Assembly: GCA_036971715.1 (NCBI GenBank) | Contig: JAVHJL010000004.1 | Coordinates: 4,340,001-4,404,000 of the forward strand | DNA: 64,000 nt | Direction: 5' to 3' | Origin: Arthrobotrys musiformis | Lineage: Eukaryota > Ascomycota > Orbiliomycetes > Orbiliales > Orbiliaceae | Shown: piece by piece, positions 33,022 through 45,523 of the stretch | Position numbering within the stretch: the first letter of the stretch is position 1 | How the letters are laid out: each line of letters opens with the position of its first letter | Notes under the pieces: model-generated | Told to the model about the DNA's origin: nothing | Databases searched by the model: none | What the model saw: only the letters and a program-made list of their open reading frames with translations | Made by a program: the position numbers and the translations under genes

Positions 33022-34567
33022 TTAAGTGAAAGACTGGAGGATAGGAACATAGGTGTTGACAGCAAGACCGCTTGGTGGCTCGATGCTCTGGAAGTAATTT
33101 CCCCACCATGGGCCAGCAGCCCACCAGAGAACACCGACCCAGGCACCGGAGTTCAAAGCATAGGTAAGGCCATCCTGGACAGCCTGCTTGCATACGCTGT
33201 TGTCACCGGCACCGACCTCACCAAGGATGCACTTCACGTTGTTCTGGAGACACCAGTTGGTAGCGCTAGTAAGACGTTCCTTCAAAATGGTTGAGGAGAC
33301 GCAGGTGCTGCTAGTACCAGAGGAGTCACTATCGAGGTATTGATGCATCTGGTAGACGAGCTTGTTGAGAGGGTCGGTGAGAGTGATCATAGTAGCGGCG
33401 TTGACATCGACCCACGACCAGGCACCGGACCATTGGTTACCTTCGACAAAGATGGTGTTAGTGGCACCGGTAGAGCGGATACCATCAATGGCGGCCTGGT
33501 TGAGCTTGACAACGAGGCTTTGGTCCATGGTGTGATATTCGTTGTTAGTATCAAAAATGACACGGGCATTGTTCTTATAACGATTGGCAATGTTGGTCCA
33601 CCAGGTCTTGAAGGCAGCAGTGTCAGTGATAATAGCACCGTTGAATCGACCATAGTTGTGGGGGTCAATGACTGCATAAGCACCCTTGTTGGTGACATAG
33701 TTGACAATGGTGTCTAGGCCGGAGATGTAGGCGTTATCGAAGGGACCAGTGAGACCACCAGACGATGGGGGGGTGATTCGCTCCACTATGTCACGTTAGA
33801 ATATGCTTCTAGACCGGCTCGACTAAAACAGATATACCCAAGCTAGAAGATTACTTACTCTTAGTGTTAATACGGAAAGTATTGAGACCACGGGCGTAAA
33901 AGTAGTCGATGGAAGATGGAGATGGCCATGTGTAATCAGTACCCAAGACACCAGGAATGCTGTTCTCGCCAAACTCAGCACCGGATTCATTGACACCAAT
34001 GTACTCGAACTTCTTGGTTCCAGAGGTTGGAGAGGCACTTGGGGTGGTAGTGCGAGTAGTGGTGCTAGTTGTGGTCGACGTCCTGAGGGTAGTAGTGCTA
34101 GAAGTGGTCGTCCTGCTAGTGGTAGTGCTAGAGGTTGTGGTCCTGCTAGCGGTGGTGCTGCTGGTGGTCGTCCTACTAGCGGTGGTAGTAGTGGTGCTCG
34201 AGGTCGAGGCGGTTCCAGGCAAGCACTGGCTGTAGTAGGGATTCAAACTGCATATGCACCATTCAATCAGAACATGATCAATATATCTTCAGCTGATACC
34301 ATATTGATATCCGCAATTGATGCTGGATATAGTACATACACAGCGCAGTAATTTCCGGACACGCAAGTGGTTGGACCGGTCCATCCAATACCACCACCTA
34401 AGATCAACTGTCAGTTGCATCCTTCGATAATATCAATAAGATATCAGGCAGGGGTTAATTCAGAAGCGCGTATGCATGTATGCAAACGTACATTGTCCCC
34501 AGACGGATTGCTGGGCAGAAACGAGCGCGGCACCGCCGGCAATCAAAGCAGCAATTTCGACCTTCAT
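33022..34567 (-). CDS. CBM1-linked GH5 endo-beta-1,4-glucanase (cellulase)
   Basis: Four exons (34567-34492, 34397-34340, 34247-33859, 33785-33022) give 428 residues. Signal peptide about 1-18. A cellulose-binding CBM1 follows directly (Cys26 to about residue 54: CGGIGWTGPTTC then NYCAVLNPYYSQC), with four cysteines and the aromatic face typical of the module. A Ser/Thr-rich linker (about 57-105) joins it to a GH5 (subfamily 5-like) catalytic domain beginning KFEYIGVNESGAEFG. The acid/base is probably Glu257 in DTNNEYH and the nucleophile Glu364 in ILGEVGAGDN. The enzyme would be secreted and cut internal beta-1,4-glucan bonds of cellulose. Two introns fall inside or beside the short CBM1, fixed here by the conserved cysteine order. 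A TATA-like element lies about 90 bases upstream. Confidence 0.95.
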
Positions 34568-34656
34568 TATGGCCGCTCGAATGAACAATCGCAATTGAAG
34601 TCGACTCTATGCGAAGAAAGATGAATATACGAAAGTGATCCCTTTCCAGCACCTCC

Positions 34657-34662
34657 TATATA
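34657..34662 (-). promoter_or_regulatory. TATA-like element of the GH5 cellulase gene
   Basis: TATATA on the minus strand about 90 bases before the ATG at 34567. Confidence 0.4.
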
Positions 34663-37120
34663 TTCTAAAGATATATAACTGTAAGAATGGGTGATGTTGA
34701 TAGAAACATTCAGATCGAAAGACAGACGACGTACTCATTATATATACCACTTCCTCGAACTAGTATACGCAAAAGCGCCCCACAATCAATATTCCAAAGA
34801 GATCGCGATAGATACCCCGACAGTGGTCTCATGACGCCTCATCTTGCATTCCTTTCCAATCTCCATTCCCAGACGTCCGGAGAGTGCCCACTCTCGGCTT
34901 CCGTGACCATATCCAACCGTCCAACGAACCAGGTCGTGCGGCCTAGAAAAAGTGTTGAAGGGAGGTCTTGCGCAAGTGCGCCAGGGCCATTTGGCCCATA
35001 GCCTGTTTCAAGCGGGAACAGGTTCCGAACCAAACTCCACAGCCCAACCAAGGCGTCCAAGCTATCGCAGGGCCCTCTAACCGTTTGTCAGCGACCCATG
35101 GACGGTCCTGTTTAATATGGGCGTACGGAACATTCCATGGACCTTCTGTGATTGTCATGTGGTTCTCGACATCATTCGCGACAAGGGGGTCAATGGGACG
35201 GTTTCGTTTCAGAACGCCCACCGGGATTCTGTCGATGGAGGTTTGCTCCAGTTTGGTTCTTGTCGTTCAGACCCCGATCCCTCGTTGGCTTACTTAGCGC
35301 GAGCTTTGCCCTAATCCTTCCCCCCTTTCTCGAGCAGAGACCTTCTACGGAACCACGGGAAGCAAATTTCAAAATAAGCTCTCTCAAGCTTTCAGGATGA
35401 GGAATAGATGAATTTATATTAATAGCTTTCCTCGGACTATCTCCTTCCGTGGGAAATGGCGCCAGGGGCAGGGCAAAGACCCATGCCACGCCCATATTCG
35501 GCCTACGATGGTCGACGACCCTATCGATATCATTATTAGGCAAAGTGTCTGGTAAGCATCTTATAAGGCGTTCTCACTGATTGCGAATACAAATCCCCTT
35601 TTCAATGCCCATTAATATGCTTCTGTGTAGACATAGGGCGCATACACGCGCGCATTCACTCTACGGGCCTATATCTAGGGTTTGCTTGCCTTATAAACCC
35701 AGGCATTTCAATGCCGAGATCTTGACTAGCATTGCCCTTGATATAAAATATGCAATGACCGGGCTTCCTCTCAAAGGATCTATTTATCACGTCGTCGATA
35801 GATCTTGTTCGGTCCCACCTGGTCCGTGGGACTTGTGTCGATATACCTGGAAGCCTACTAGGAACTTCGGGGTTTACATTCCGTATCTCATTTATATGCG
35901 CACATTGGACGAAAAAAAACAAAACTTGATACCCAATTCTTAGCTTCAGTTCTCACATACATACTACCAAGTCGCCTTATGCACAGACGCTTCAACAGCT
36001 TTATATGAAATTCACATTATAAACTATTAATATCCCTGCCGAATCTATGAAATAGGTTGTTATAAGATACATAGGCTCAATTGGCTGACGAAGGACCTCG
36101 GACGGATTGATCGCGGGCGCGCGGTAGGAGAATTAAATAAATCTATACCGGAGATATATGTAATTGACTTATATATCTTCGTAATATAATAATTGGCAAA
36201 ATCCAGACGTGGCAGCCACTTTAACGGTTATACATGTATGCACATGTATATACATCTGATGTTTTTGTTATCAATTGAAACCTGATAGGGCAGATGGCTG
36301 AACGTAAGCTACCCCTTTGCATGCTCTGCAGATGTACCGTACCAGACCTCAGTCTGATTGATCTTACAAAAGAGATTTTCCGGGGTTCCACAATTTACCC
36401 GATTCGATAGTTACTAGGCTATGGGTTTATGCAATGCATTTATAGCTTGCATATTTACAACATCGAGGCTCGAGGACCGCGTGATTGAGATGTCAACTTG
36501 GAAATGCTGTTTTATACGCCGATGACCGTAAAGCTGATCAGCCGGTTGGTATAATCTCTCCAATTCGACCAGCCCGCCCAGTCTGGTCCTAGGCTTAATG
36601 AATAGCTGGCTTGTGATTACGGGCTACTTGTACCCCCACTATTACCTTGAGCTTGAATATATGTCTCTCGATTGAATTCCTAGGTATTTCTCAAGATCTT
36701 AAGGGTCTGAAACTAGTCGACATAATGTAGGGATAATTCACCTGGTCGCATTCGCCTGCGATTATATTATATAACTAGCGGTTAAGTATTAATATTGGCG
36801 TATCGATATCGACGGCACGCAAGTCCTACCACCGGCCCGGTCTCGTGCACGGAAAAATTATATTGCGTCCCGCAGTTAGGCCTACCCACCCACTTATAAT
36901 TTGTACTCGTATATAAAAAGTCAATTATAAATGTGAATTGATGATAATCTTGTCATACTATATCCACAAGCCCCAAGCCCAGCCAGTCCACAATACTGTG
37001 AAAGTAACATGATATATGCAGCTGCTGCCTGACATTTATCCAAAGCCCTAGCGCTATAGCTCGCTTTAATGTTCCGACTTGAAGACGTTAAAGAGTGCCC
37101 AGGTACCCTAGAATATCTAG

Positions 37121-37136
37121 ATATATATATATATAT
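37121..37136. repeat. AT microsatellite
   Basis: Sixteen bases of alternating AT. Confidence 0.7.
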
Positions 37137-37928
37137 AGGAAACCCCTATTTTGCAAGAAGGGATACGAGCTCTAGCTAGCTGGGTAGGGACTGCATTAGA
37201 ATGGTCTCTTTCCCAGACGGCACAAGGAGATATGATTGGAACGGGTATGCATGGTGTTGATCAACCCACACGTACACACAGGACACACATCAATACCTTA
37301 ATGGGGGTACGTTACATGGGCACCGGTAATAGCATCGAAACATTACTAGGCCTCGATACAAGGCGATAGCGGTGTGTAATATTCTACCCCCTCCGCTCGG
37401 ACCTTTATGAAGCCGTGCACATGGACAATCGGACGTTTACTATTGTCCTTCACATCTAGTGTCGAATCCACTTCACATCAACCTAATTGCTAATTGTCAA
37501 AGCTTTTAGGTAGGAGAACGAAAGTCGAATTAATGGAAACATATCAGCCGTGATACATCAATCTGACGGTTGTAGACTTAAAAGAACGGTGACCATCAGC
37601 AAACTCTAAAATATCGAAATCGAGAAAACCGCTGGAAGACCAAAACGCCAAAAACCATCTAAAGTAACATGCAAGACCATGCAAGAATATCGAGAAACAA
37701 AAACGCCAGCAATGTATGATGCAGTATACAGTCCTATCCTATGCCATAAACGACCCCTAAATTGAACAAACGCCATATAAAAATGCTAGTCCTGTGCAGC
37801 CCATGTATGTATGCGTATAAAAAAAAGCAAGCCCCAGTACCTGAACAAAAACCCCAGCAAATGACAGTATAACCCATGGTATCCCCTTTTTTGTTAAAAA
37901 GCAATCTTGACTTTTAGAAACTTTGCCG

Positions 37929-37945
37929 AAAAAAAAAAAAAAAAA
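37929..37945 (+). repeat. Poly-A tract
   Basis: Seventeen consecutive A on the plus strand, about 150 bases beyond the 3' end of the minus-strand HNH gene. Confidence 0.8.
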
Positions 37946-38091
37946 CGTAAAACAGCCCTTGGAAACTCCGTTGTAGATCAAAACGTATGGACCCAAGTAA
38001 TAAAATGTCAAATCAGTAACGTTATGCTCTCGTTTCATTCTGGGAAGCTCTGGTAGGCATATACGGGGCCAAACGCCCCGCTTCTGATAGC

Positions 38092-40402
38092 TTATTCAGA
38101 AATTCTTCCCACAGTGCCAACTCCAAACCACCCGACGCAGGCTTCCACCACATCGTTGGCTGTGTTTTCAGGCCCCCAAGCCCAATCCTGCTTATCGGGC
38201 CGCTCACTCCCGCTATCGGAAGCATAACCATCGTCATGATCATCCTCGCATTCCTTGCCAGAATCACCAGATTGTGGGTCGAGTGAATCGACATTGCTGG
38301 CTGCACTGTCAAAGTCTGCCATCTCCTCACCCGGAAGACTCTCATCAAACCGAGCGGGAGGTAGACGCTGCGTGAAACTGGGTACATCCTTCCCCGTCTT
38401 CGTGGCGATTGCGGTATCTTGAACCGACGCAGCGCCTTCTCCAGAAACTGGCCCTGAAATATCTGCAAAGAGGCTGCGCTTGATACTTTGTTGTAGTGGT
38501 GATTCCCCAAGAGCCTTCTTTTTGGCAGTAGCTTTGACAGCACTCGCTACTATCTTCCCCCGCATCCGGTCATTAGGACTCGGGTGCGATTTGGGGGTAA
38601 GAGGGGCTGTAGCTGCCTTCTTCTTTGGCGATTTAGATTGCATCTTCTTCTCATCTTTCTTCGGAACTTTGGCCGATTTGGTTTTAGTGATCTTCTTCTT
38701 TGTTTGCTTCGCAAGGACACTCCCGCGGCTTGAATTGCTAGCCCGTTTTGTTTTCACGAGGGCCTTGCTGATAGCTGTTGTGTTCAGCTTTTTGGAGACC
38801 TTCTTGACGAGAGCAGCAGCTGTGAACTCGGGAGATGTGGGGGGAGTTCGGTACTGCGAACGTAGGTTGTACCTCCTTTCAATGGAGGAGTTCTGAGAGT
38901 CTGGGCCAGCAGATTCTGTGGCAGCCGTCGTAGCCTGAGATATAGGGGATGACCCGATACAATCTTCCGTTGCGATTTTAGCCTTCTTTTTTGTAGGTGC
39001 GCATATATCAGCCAGTTCGTCCTGGTGGTCCTCCACTTCACCAGACGGAGGGGTTTTCCTCTTCTTGGACGCAGCCGAAGGGTTAGGCCGGGATCTTTTC
39101 TTTTTCGTCCCGCCTTGGCTATTCTCATCATCTTCCGGCCCTGGGAGTTGGTCTTCTTCTTTAACGCAAGCCTTAGGTGCAGTTTTTGGCTGCTTCCTTG
39201 GCGACGGCGGATCTCGGTCCCAGAGCTCAAATAGGGTTGTGACCTGCTGCCGAACAGCAGATGGAATACCGGGAACAAATGGCAGAGACGAACTCTTTGG
39301 GCCCTTTATCTTGGGCTGGTTGATGCCCAGTCCAGCTTTTAGGATCATCGTTGTTGGTGCTCCACCGTAGGCTCTCGGAAACCGAGTTTCCGCATCTTTG
39401 GGATCCATTCTCGGCATTACAGATTCCTCAAAAAAATAGGGCATATACAGATTAGCAGGAGAGGCCGTGGCGTATTGAACAGCCGTCGGTACACTTCGAG
39501 GTTTGACAAGGCCTTCTGAGGCCGCCTTTATTCGAGACTCGTAGTCGTCGGTTTCGTGATCGATAAAATATTGGAGGTTCGTTGGGAGGATAATCCAGCG
39601 GGGTTGCTGGCAATCGTAGACACAGTGACAGTTCCGGCAGAGGGTGACAAGATTGTGGGGAGATGCAAGGTGTCGAAGGTTCGGAGGGAAGATCCCGACA
39701 ACGTCACGATAGTTAAGGAACTAGATTAACCCCATATGAGTCAGAAGCAGTCACAGAGCAAGGCAAAGGGGTGGCATATCATCGTACGAGATCACGATTA
39801 GAGGCGACTACATTGTGAGCCGTCTCCAACATAACGGTGTTTGACTGCGAACAGAGCCAACACTCCCGACCATCACGAGCCTTCACAACCAATTTTTCAC
39901 TGTCGTTCGGTTTCGAGAAGCCTGATGATAACGGATTCCTAGTTACCGATTTCTCAAGAGTAGCAGCTCGTCGCGAACGAGGGCCAGTTGTTTTTTCGAT
40001 AGAGGCGATACTGGCAGCGAGTGTGTAAGTCGACCGGACCCTTCTGGAGGGGCGCTCTGATACGGTTACAATGGATGCATTTGCGGAAAAATAAACCTCG
40101 GGCAACTGCTTATCGTCGTTGCTCTCCGAAGAAACTTCTACGATGTCATCGAATTTTCTCTTCGAGCCACGACCGGGAGATGGCAGCTTTGGCATCGATG
40201 TAGGAGCCAGTGACCCTACAAAAACGGGGGGTGGAGCAAGAGGGGCATGTTTGGTGATGGTATTGTCGTTCTTCTTGTTGTTGTTGTTCTTGTTGTTTAT
40301 ATTTTCTGTGGGCTTGGAAGTGGTGTCATCGATGACTGGCGACCGAGAGACAGTCCTCCGGGCGGTGCCGCGACCGCGTCTCGTCTTTTGACGTCCGCTC
40401 AT
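38092..40402 (-). CDS. HNH_2 nuclease-domain protein with Lys-rich nuclear tail
   Basis: Two exons (40402-39788 and 39720-38092; donor GTACGA, acceptor ATCTAG) give 747 residues. The HNH_2 domain spans the junction: RDGRECWLCSQ and LETAHNVVAS before it, then FPPNLRHLASPHNLVTLCRNCHCVYD (His227, Cys233, Cys236, His237). This matches a large fungal family of uncharacterised proteins with an HNH endonuclease-like zinc fold; whether they cut DNA is not known. The first 150 residues are Asn/Lys and Pro-rich. After about residue 340 comes a long disordered region with many basic clusters (KKKRSRPN, SKKRKTPP, TKKKAKI, SPKKKAA), fitting nuclear localisation and DNA contact, and an acidic end. Start at 40402 is the first ATG of the frame. 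The same-strand RNA exonuclease gene lies 350 bases upstream. Confidence 0.85.
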
Positions 40403-40754
40403 GATAGGCAATAAGGGCAGATAACATTTAGGAGAAAGGACTGGGAGTCTTGAAGTCTTGAATTCGTCGGTGGCGATGTGTGTTTGGGTGGTGGGAAGAG
40501 GGAGGTGGCGATGGTTGATGTGGTTGATGTTGTTTTGTGTGGACGGCAAACCAAAACAAATTCTTTGGGAAGGTTTCTAACGACAACAACGAAAGATCAC
40601 ACACAACACAAACTAACATATAGTTGCACGAGTTACCTAATTTTCGCATGGGCATGTACATGTATATAAGAAGTAAGTAAGGAAGTAAGTATGTCATATT
40701 AAAATATATTAAATACTGAACGTTAAAACTACATGTATGTCAGTACTCTACTGG
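40403..40754. other. Intergenic between RNA exonuclease and HNH genes
   Basis: 352 bases, 5' region of the HNH gene and 3' flank of the exonuclease gene. On the minus strand the part next to the HNH ATG is C/A-rich, as in a fungal leader; no other feature seen. Confidence 0.5.
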
Positions 40755-42208
40755 CTACCCTCCTTTCTGTTGTATCAGCGTGATTAGTGTGGCCACGTGG
40801 GCCCTTTCTTTTCTATGCAGCTGTTCGGACGCCTTTGGGATCTCCAAATTACAAACTTTACAATTCCACACCTGTCGGTCATGCTCATCAGGTGTGAGGG
40901 AGGAGGGATTGTGGTTTGGCTCTGGGGGGTTCGTTAAACTTGAACCGTCCGGCGCCGTTTGGACCTTTGGCACAGCTCCGGCCGCAATTGCTTTAGACAC
41001 CACTACTACTGGTTTCCTCGCAAATGGGGCTCTTTCTTCCTCCTTTCCTTGGTCTGTTTCTTTTATCGTCTCTTTTATAGTAGCATCTTCCTTCAAGTTC
41101 TTTGCGTACCAAATCCCGAGCTCCCTGCAAGCCAGTGCGTCCTCCAAGCTATCATGGACCCCGTTTCCATACTTTGTTCTTCCTGAACGAATCTGTATAC
41201 CGGTTATCAGTCTACACATGGCTTCCAAACCTGTACCTTCGTCGTCCAACCAATCGTCCAATTCGTCATCCCCAATTCTCTTCACCCTACTTTCTATCTC
41301 CTGTGTGTCAACGATAGCGGGATGTAGCCATCTTAGGCATAGAAAGTCGCCCCTTCCCCCGTGAACGAAAACCATGGTCTCCGGCCCTACGAATTCAAAA
41401 ATCTTTCGTCTTGCGGCATCGCGGCCCAACAACGCCGTCGAAGCGTTCAGGGCCGAAGCAATGTTCTTATAGGTTATCCCGTGGATATGAGTGACCATAT
41501 TCTTAATCTTCGCCTGGGGTTTTACAAGAGCATCAACGAGGACCTCTTGCGTAAAGAAGTCCACTAGCGTTAATTTGATTAGCTCGGGCTGATCGAATCT
41601 GTTCGTGGCCATCTCGCAGTCTAACGAGACTGCTTTTCGAGCTTTTTTGCATCTGGAGGATGGTTTGAACTGTGGTGTATGATGCAGGTCCCAGAACTTT
41701 TGTGGCAAAGGCGAGTCGGTGCTCCAATCATGCTTTGGAAATACGCGGCAGCCGCTGGGTTGGCCTGGGTATTCGATGGTTGTCGAGCGGCAGCAACTCC
41801 ATACCTGTCTCCCTGAGGTTACTATGATAACAAGCGAACACACGGCTGGACTGGTGGCAGTACTTGTTCCAGTTGCTTTCCAGGGTGTATTCGACATTGC
41901 AGCTGTTTCTGGTAGGCTACTGAATCATCAGGCTTCAGAGCAAACGCTAAAAGAAAGTATCAGTATATACGTATACTCCCACTACGCACTTGCTACCAAA
42001 ATATACTGGACAACCACTCACCATCACACCGCTTACAGTATGCTTCGTATTTGTGCAGAAGCTCCTCCTCGCTAAATTTTTCCGCCTGATAGCCATACCG
42101 TTTATACTTCTCGCGAGGAAGTAGGAACCTCCTCAACGAACGCTCCTGCTCTGGTGAGGAATGGAATTCGCTCCACCGCTTGCTTGGGCAAACCGCAACG
42201 CCAGGCAT
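40755..42208 (-). CDS. DEDDh-type RNA exonuclease (REX-like)
   Basis: Three exons (42208-42022, 41946-41864, 41804-40755) give 439 residues. The exonuclease fold trims RNA 3' ends with two metal ions. Motif ExoI is SLDCEM with Asp152 and Glu154; ExoII is in VFVHGGRGDFLCLRWLHP; ExoIII is HDSLEDAL with the His and Asp. Before it lies a small Cys/His element (YCKRC, then CRIHPGK, VWSCC and a later Cys109), and after it a CKVCNLEIP...H...H segment near the C-terminus, both likely zinc sites. Intron 2 (GTACTG...ACAG, 41863-41805) was chosen because it joins CRIHPGKQLEQ to VWSCC in frame; reading through gives stops in that frame. Family members act in rRNA, snRNA or general RNA processing. The exact target is unknown. 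Confidence 0.88.
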
Positions 42209-43965
42209 GATATGGCCTGCTTTTAATGAAATATCGAAATGGGACGGAGATAGAATATATTGTGTCGGAGGGCAGTTTCCGGGGCGGTTGATGAGTTTAA
42301 AGGCTTGAGAGGACCGGCCAAATTACGCCAAAGACGCAACCTTGATGAAATCCTAATTTACCATTCGGTTGAAACCGCTTTGATTAGGTCAACATCAACT
42401 TCCAAGCGCTCAAGCATCTGTTGTTCTTTTCGTCAAGAATTTGTTGTGTTTCTTGATTGCCCCTTACTGCTGCGCTGCCTGAAGAGTGTCTACAACAGCC
42501 GGGATACCACTGCAAAACTCCGCTTCACAAGCTTCGATTCAAGCTGGCTCGGCTTAGGTGTCCCCTGGGATGAACCGGACTAACAAACGGGCGCGGGGAG
42601 AGGAATATTATCACAAATTTTCGTTTGCAAGCGGAAAAATTGAAGAAATTGCCAGACACAATTTTAATCCCTATTTCGTCCCGGCCCAGGCGAACCATTT
42701 ATACACCTCCATCGCTTTATGGGGGACAGGTCTCATTCCATTCGCCCACTTCTGATCAGGGGCCATGGCCTCGCTGGGCCAGCACTGTTTGGCCATGATT
42801 TGACAGAATTCCGCCCTCTGCACTCACCAGCGCGCCACCAAGGCCAGGATTTCAGGGCGGCCAGATTTTCAAAGCAGAAACCACCGATCTGAGTATGCCA
42901 TCCCTGCGTTTGAACCTCCACTAACTAGGTACCGGCCCGCCTAAGGCATGCCCACGCCTGGCCTGGGACTGTCGCACAACGTCGGGTGGCATGGCCCGGT
43001 TCGTAAAGAGAACAACATGGCACTGTCCCTTCGTGCACATGTTTGATGCCCACCGAGCATTATTGGTGTCGATATCACACAATATCCAAAACTCCGTACC
43101 AGTATATAAATATAGATGGATATATACCTTGCCATAAGAACGATTGCTGTTGGGAAGTGATGCTGTTACGTAGGAATATCACACGAAAAACTACCCTCTT
43201 CCTGTGTTCTACATGTATACATCCCGGCCTACCGGTCTTGAATAAGAGCGTATCCTTCCAAAGGTTCTTTCGAGCCCATTATGAAGTTTTGGGCGCGAAA
43301 GTTTCGCGGGTTGTCGCATCCCAAGGCAACAAGGCAATTGCAGCCACGCCTTGCATGCCTGAATCCTCAGATCATCTCGGATACTTGAACTCTGGGGGAG
43401 GAAAACTGTGTAGCTCCTCAAGCAATGTGTACCCGCTTGGTCACTGCACCCAGGCCAGGTCCTAATCTGCGCGCATGGATGTGAGGATGCATATGCACAG
43501 GCATGCAACACAAAAATTTTCGGCCCCCATCAAAGGTTCTGCGGGCCTGTTTGCTGCCCAAAGTTCCCAGAGCACCAATTTTGTCATTTGGGACTCAAAT
43601 CATGCACCCGATTTTGGTGCGAAGAGAGCAAACCCGACCAAACCGAAATTTCACAACACAAAGCCTTTTACCTCCCAAAGGAAAAAAAAAAAGAGGATCG
43701 AAGAGGAAGAGAGAACATGGATATGTCGGCAAACTACGAATGTCAAACGAGAAGCTGTCGCAGTTGAATGTCCGGAGTAACCCCGGCTCTAACGGCATCG
43801 GGACAAGGAATCCTTTTCGCAAACTCCACAATGCAATGGGACTGGTGAGTCAATGGCTCATTCCGTTTCAGGTTCTGACGTCGACGCAATACCTCTGCTC
43901 TGAGACTGTCAATTGCAACCCTCAACCGCTTGGAAATAATATATTAATATATAAGTACCAACCTA
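42209..43965. other. Divergent intergenic region
   Basis: 1.76 kb upstream of the exonuclease (-) and the acetyltransferase (+). No gene is supported. A frame at 43503-44105 overlaps the acetyltransferase start but has an unnatural composition. An A-rich run occurs at 43681-43691. Confidence 0.45.
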
Positions 43966-44667
43966 ATGGCCCCAACAAATATCTTCAAATTCCGGGCAGC
44001 TACCCTCGCCGCCGGCGACGAGCGCTGGTTTGTCGAAGCTTGGGACTCCACACTCCCATACCTTGCTGCCATTGGCAGTACAAACCAATGGCAGTACATT
44101 CCTAGCAACCTACCCGGCGCTGTCGACAAAGTCAAGAAAATGGTTGCAGATAGCGATATATCCGCTGAAAAGTATCCGGTTTCGTCCCCGGCTATACTGG
44201 AGGGCGGAATCCCGCCACCAGATTGGGCTAGGGCCTATGTGGCGTCAATTGATGTCAAAAAAGAAGATATTCCGATTGCATTGGCGGACAAATACTCGTC
44301 AGTAGACAAAGACGTCGTTTCTATCCCGGTTGGGGCCATGATCCTTCAAGGCAAATCATCAGAATACGTCCGTTCGGTGATACCCGAGCAAGACGAGAAG
44401 GAACCCTTCATCTACCTCCTGTTTTTAATGACGGATCATAGGGCTGGGGCATTTGCCAAAGGTTCAGGTTCCGCGCTACTCGGTATTGCGAAGGAAGAGG
44501 TGAAGAATTTGGGGCTAAAGAGACTGTGCGGCGATTGTTGGAGAGGGAATGGGCGGCGATTGGTGGGGTACTATGAAGGGCAGGGCCTTATGGCTATTGG
44601 TGATTTCGACGTACCGAAAAACGAACAGGATTCTTGGGAAGGGTGTGTGGTGGAATGGAGAACATAA
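43966..44667 (+). CDS. GNAT-family N-acetyltransferase
   Basis: A single exon of 233 residues from the ATG at 43966. GNAT enzymes transfer an acetyl group from acetyl-CoA to an amine. The fungal version here has the start MAPTNIFKFRAATLAAGDERWFVEAWDS shape common to this group of small cytosolic acetyltransferases; the acetyl-CoA binding part is near residues 160-190 (AFAKGSGSALLGIAKEEVKNLGLKRL) and the family end motif is LCGDCWRGNGRRLVGYYEGQGL followed by FDV. No signal peptide or membrane helix. The substrate is unknown. The gene stands alone on the plus strand, with no intron and a clear stop before AT-rich sequence. Confidence 0.82.
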   Translation: MAPTNIFKFRAATLAAGDERWFVEAWDSTLPYLAAIGSTNQWQYIPSNLPGAVDKVKKMVADSDISAEKYPVSSPAILEGGIPPPDWARAYVASIDVKKEDIPIALADKYSSVDKDVVSIPVGAMILQGKSSEYVRSVIPEQDEKEPFIYLLFLMTDHRAGAFAKGSGSALLGIAKEEVKNLGLKRLCGDCWRGNGRRLVGYYEGQGLMAIGDFDVPKNEQDSWEGCVVEWRT

Positions 44668-45523
44668 TCCCAAGTATTGATTTATATTGGGATACATTCA
44701 TGAAAATTTAAAAAGGATGGTGGTGCATTGTTTAGATGTTGCTCCGGTTGAACACATACATATATACATATAGACGGGATCGGGATATCTATAGAGGGTT
44801 ATAGGCGCTGTTACGCTACAGTATAGTATGTATACTTCCCGATGTATATTTGACCAATTGATCTTGTTTAAAGCTATAGTTACGTAGCACGCACAAGGCT
44901 CCAGAGGTGCTAGCTATATATGGATAGTTAATTAATTCGCGTCGATGGCCGATCGATGGATGGTCATATGATATAGAAAAGTACATATGTACAGCAGATA
45001 ACTAGCCCAAGCAAGACTGGATAGATCACATGGATAAGTTTAGTTGCCTAAATAAGCTGCGGTACCACTATCGGTCATTCTGGTTACCATTTACAAGTCT
45101 AGTATACGAGGCAACTAGTATACATTAAACATGTATTTTCAAAGGTACCGAGATATCTCTGTTGTTCATCCGCCAATCGATATAAATTCACGTCGAGGCC
45201 GACAGCTCTGCAGCAGCGCTAGACGTCAAGGATGCAACATATTCTTGCGTTGGTCATTCGACGGCGCAAAATGCGCATATAGAGGCAGCTTAGTAGTATA
45301 CGGACTAGCCTCGAAACCATATACGGACATACCTAAGTACTTAAGTAAGTAGTTATATGTTCAAGCCAATACAGACGCCTCGCACCTTCTTACGCTACAA
45401 TACGCATCAATACTCTACAGACAAGATTGCAGCGTGTCAAACTGGGAATATGTTTTTTGGTTCATAACATTCATAAAAATGGACAGGCGACGGCCAGCTA
45501 ACTAGAGCTAATTTCATCCCACA
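44668..45523. other. Convergent intergenic region
   Basis: 856 bases between the 3' ends of the acetyltransferase and the sugar transporter genes. AT-rich with many TATATA words; no gene seen. Confidence 0.5.

Larger units (their letters stand above)
34568..38091. other. Large gene-poor region upstream of the GH5 cellulase
   Basis: 3.5 kb without a supported gene. AT-rich and full of TATATA words; contains an AT microsatellite at 37121-37136 and a 17-base A run at 37929-37945. Frames near 34687-35543 and 37757-38038 have no domain. Confidence 0.45.

Noticed and set aside
33957..34235. Plus-strand valine-rich frame
   Set aside because: Mirror of the Ser/Thr linker of the cellulase; composition is an artefact.
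38784..39278. Second long minus-strand frame inside the HNH gene
   Set aside because: Shifted-frame shadow of a Lys/Pro-rich coding region; the HNH frame continues through it with domain support.
41805..41863. Reading the RNA exonuclease through this stretch as coding
   Set aside because: It destroys the CRIHPG...VWSCC zinc element; splicing it out joins that element in frame.
43503..44105. 200-codon plus-strand frame overlapping the acetyltransferase
   Set aside because: Overlaps a better-supported gene in another frame, has no domain, and runs through low-complexity AG-rich sequence.
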